A stretch of DNA of 14,736 nt from an uncultured Actinomycetes bacterium (GTDB lineage Bacteria; Actinomycetota; Actinomycetes; S36-B12; UBA5976). The stretch lies in assembly GCA_903951185.1 (NCBI GenBank), contig CAJBBC010000057.1, forward strand, positions 1 to 14,736, in the 5' to 3' direction. This document shows, in pieces, positions 13,386-14,736 of this stretch; position 1 is the stretch's first letter; every line of letters starts with the position of its first letter. The position numbers and the translations under genes are program-made. The notes under the pieces are model-generated. The model was not told the origin of the DNA and searched no databases. It saw nothing but the letters and a program-made list of their open reading frames with translations.

Positions 13386-13391
13386 TTAACT

Positions 13392-13631
13392 ATGCCTAGT
13401 AATTCAGCCGACAAAATAGCCGCCGACTTAGCCAAAGCTCGTAGCGAGTTAACTGACGCGGTAGTAGATCTGGAAAATTACCTGAAACCTAAACAGGTCG
13501 CTTCTCGCGGCGTGCAAAAAGTAACTGATTTTTTTCTGGATGAAAAAGGTCAAATCAGGCCGGAACGGGCAGCTATAGCTGGCGCAGCCATCCTTGGGCT
13601 AATTGGCTTACTAACTCGCGATCGAGATTAA
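13392..13631 (+). CDS. DUF3618 small membrane protein
   Basis: A 79-residue protein of the DUF3618 type found in Actinobacteria. The N-terminal half is a charged helix (KIAADLAKARSELTDAVVDL, with the family's ELTDAVVDLENYLKP pattern). The C-terminal half contains one hydrophobic helix, about residues 61-75 (IAGAAILGLIGLL), ending in a short charged tail. This fits a single-span inner-membrane protein with a cytoplasmic or amphipathic head. The function is unknown; relatives often occur with other small envelope-stress or Phage_holin_3_6-type genes, but no such neighbours are seen here. It is divergent from cbiM and convergent with tdk, whose stop it overlaps at TTAA. Confidence 0.72.
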   Translation: MPSNSADKIAADLAKARSELTDAVVDLENYLKPKQVASRGVQKVTDFFLDEKGQIRPERAAIAGAAILGLIGLLTRDRD

Positions 13632-14233
13632 TCAGCGTGATTTAATGGCATTGCTGCCATATGGTGACGGCGACAGAGTACTTCATATCCGATTACGTCT
13701 TTTGTTGCCGTGTCACCGACAACAACTTGCTCGCCTTCAGTAACCATCACGCCATTTAAAGTTCGCGCATTGTGAGTAGCTCGACGACCGCACCAACAAA
13801 GTGCCTCTACCTGCAAAATTTGAATTCGGTCAGCAAGTTCAAATAGTCGTGATGAACCCGGGAAAAGTTCAGTTCGAAAATCGGCCGCAATTCCAAATGC
13901 GAACACATCAACATCAAGGTCATCAACTACGTGAGCTAGCTGATTAATTTGCTCACGTGAATAAAACTGCGCTTCATCACAAATGAAGAAATCAAGCGGG
14001 TCGGCCGCAGAATGGCGCTTTAAGGCTAACTCGAAAAAATCAGTTTCTGAATCAACTTCGATTGCTGGAACTTCTAAGCCAAGTCGACTGGAAAGCACAC
14101 CACTTCCTGCACGGTCGTTACAGGTAAAAACAAGTCCATTGCGGCCCCGGCTAGCGTGAGTGTAATTAACTTGCGCTGCCAAGGTTGATTTACCGCAATC
14201 CATGGTGCCAGTGAAAAAAACTAGTTCAGCCAT
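13628..14233 (-). CDS. tdk: thymidine kinase, TK1-like type II
   Basis: Phosphorylates thymidine (and deoxyuridine) with ATP in the nucleotide salvage pathway. The 201-residue length is typical. The P-loop is GTMDCGKST (residues 9-17), the catalytic Glu87 is in DEAQF (86-90), and the lasso loop follows FRTELFPGS (119-127). The zinc site appears as Cys146-x-Cys148 with Cys187-x2-His190; the CxC spacing, rather than CxxC, is what I recall from other actinobacterial homologues, so I do not read it as damage. Start ATG 14233 is supported by AGGAG five bases upstream. It is 30 bases downstream of the DUF4389 gene on the same strand and converges on the DUF3618 gene. Confidence 0.95.
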   Translation of the reverse strand: MAELVFFTGTMDCGKSTLAAQVNYTHASRGRNGLVFTCNDRAGSGVLSSRLGLEVPAIEVDSETDFFELALKRHSAADPLDFFICDEAQFYSREQINQLAHVVDDLDVDVFAFGIAADFRTELFPGSSRLFELADRIQILQVEALCWCGRRATHNARTLNGVMVTEGEQVVVGDTATKDVIGYEVLCRRHHMAAMPLNHAD

Positions 14234-14263
14234 AACTTCTCCTGTAGTACCTGCAAATGTAAC

Positions 14264-14736
14264 TTAGAGCGAAAACGAAGGGTACTCGTCAGTTACTAAT
14301 AAAAGTGCGTAACCAGTTACTCGATTCCAGTAGGACGTCACGCGACAAATAACATCAGCAGCTTTGGCAGACATCTTTCCATTTAGCAAGATATTAAACC
14401 AGGACACAATTACATAAAAGAACGCGTAAAAAGCATAAATTGCACCAACTAAATAAAGAGGTAAAGCAAGTAACCACTTAACTAGTGGTAACCAGCGATT
14501 CAGTTTTGCGCCACCTTCGATTTCAGGAAAAGTTGTTTTAATAACAGAGCTGGATTCAATGGTTGGATACTTATCAGTTAACAAGCTTGCATAAGCAGTT
14601 ACTCGTAAATTCAGATCCAAAAGTGCCTGATTGAAAGCTAAAGCATAAGACGGGTAAACACCACGCACTACAATTCCAAGCGCAGCTGGGAGCACGATAA
14701 ATCCAACTGTCCAGGAGGCTGCTTCTGAGTTTTCTG
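14264..14736 (-). CDS. DUF4389 membrane protein (partial, N-terminus beyond window)
   Basis: The reading frame continues off the right edge, so the N-terminus is missing; the GTG at 14695 is only an internal codon. About 157 residues are seen. The family signature, a helix ending Arg-Val-x-x-Tyr...Leu-x-Thr-Asp-x-Tyr-Pro, occurs twice: RVTAYASLLTDKYP and RVTGYALLLVTDEYPSFSL at the very C-terminus. Between them lies a hydrophobic hairpin of about 40 residues (WLPLVKWLLALPLYLVGAIY and onward). The function is unknown; DUF4389 proteins are probable inner-membrane proteins of Actinobacteria. It may share a transcript with tdk downstream. Confidence 0.75.
   Translation of the reverse strand, partial: ENSEAASWTVGFIVLPAALGIVVRGVYPSYALAFNQALLDLNLRVTAYASLLTDKYPTIESSSVIKTTFPEIEGGAKLNRWLPLVKWLLALPLYLVGAIYAFYAFFYVIVSWFNILLNGKMSAKAADVICRVTSYWNRVTGYALLLVTDEYPSFSL

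Noticed and set aside
13285..13391. Cobalamin riboswitch upstream of cbiM
   Set aside because: The whole gap is only 107 bases and shared with a divergent gene; no B12-box-like conserved core is seen, and a protein operator explains the structure present.
1..14736. CRISPR array, transposon, prophage, toxin-antitoxin or defence island
   Set aside because: No regularly spaced repeats, transposase, integrase or phage genes were seen; nearly all genes are housekeeping types with normal spacing.

Overview
The window reads as chromosomal core sequence from a low-GC actinobacterium, most likely a small-genome freshwater type such as the acI/Nanopelagicales group. The phylum call rests on actinobacterial families (DUF3039, DUF2017, DUF3618, the CysO/CysM/Mec cysteine route, GTP-dependent PEPCK), on gene order, and on a tmRNA tag ending in ALAA. 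The lineage call is inference from the AT-leaning codons (overall GC looks to be in the low-to-mid 40s), compact spacing and frequent leaderless-type starts.

Layout. 1-1445 (minus strand): a partial M20D amidohydrolase, two intrinsic terminators, and the complete tmRNA gene ssrA, with a displaced second copy of its last 15 bases. 1549-3438 (minus): a class V aminotransferase preceded by a TRIC/UPF0126 membrane protein. 3504-5449 (plus): a structured control region with a CRP/GlxR-like palindrome, then GTP-dependent PEP carboxykinase. 5474-7009 (plus): DUF3039, ClpS, DUF2017 and the CysO-cysteine peptidase Mec. 7006-8229 (minus): cysM and cysO. 8387-10522 (plus): murI, rph and rdgB. 10542-10623 (minus): tRNA-Leu(UAG). 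10737-13284 (minus): cbiMNQO, an ECF-type nickel/cobalt importer with a perfect Nur-box-like operator. 13392-13631 (plus): DUF3618. 13628-14736 (minus): thymidine kinase and a partial DUF4389 membrane protein.

How the genes fit together. The block from clpS to rdgB follows the Mycobacterium tuberculosis order clpS - DUF2017 - mec - cysO - cysM - murI - rph - rdgB. Here the cysO-cysM pair is inverted, and some genes found between these in M. tuberculosis are absent. CysO carries sulfur as a C-terminal thiocarboxylate, CysM joins it to O-phosphoserine, and Mec releases cysteine. MurI makes D-glutamate for the wall, RNase PH trims tRNA 3' ends, and RdgB clears deaminated nucleotides. The importer and its operator form a self-contained metal uptake unit, probably repressed by nickel through a Nur-type Fur-family regulator not encoded here.

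A recurring feature is a TANNNT -10 hexamer at exactly -12 to -7 of the start codon in five genes, which points to leaderless transcripts and corrects the murI start. Both convergent protein-gene pairs end on a shared TTAA. I see no CRISPR array, transposase, phage gene or clearly novel defence system. The less ordinary signals are the tmRNA-end duplication, the Nur-like sites and the PEPCK leader.
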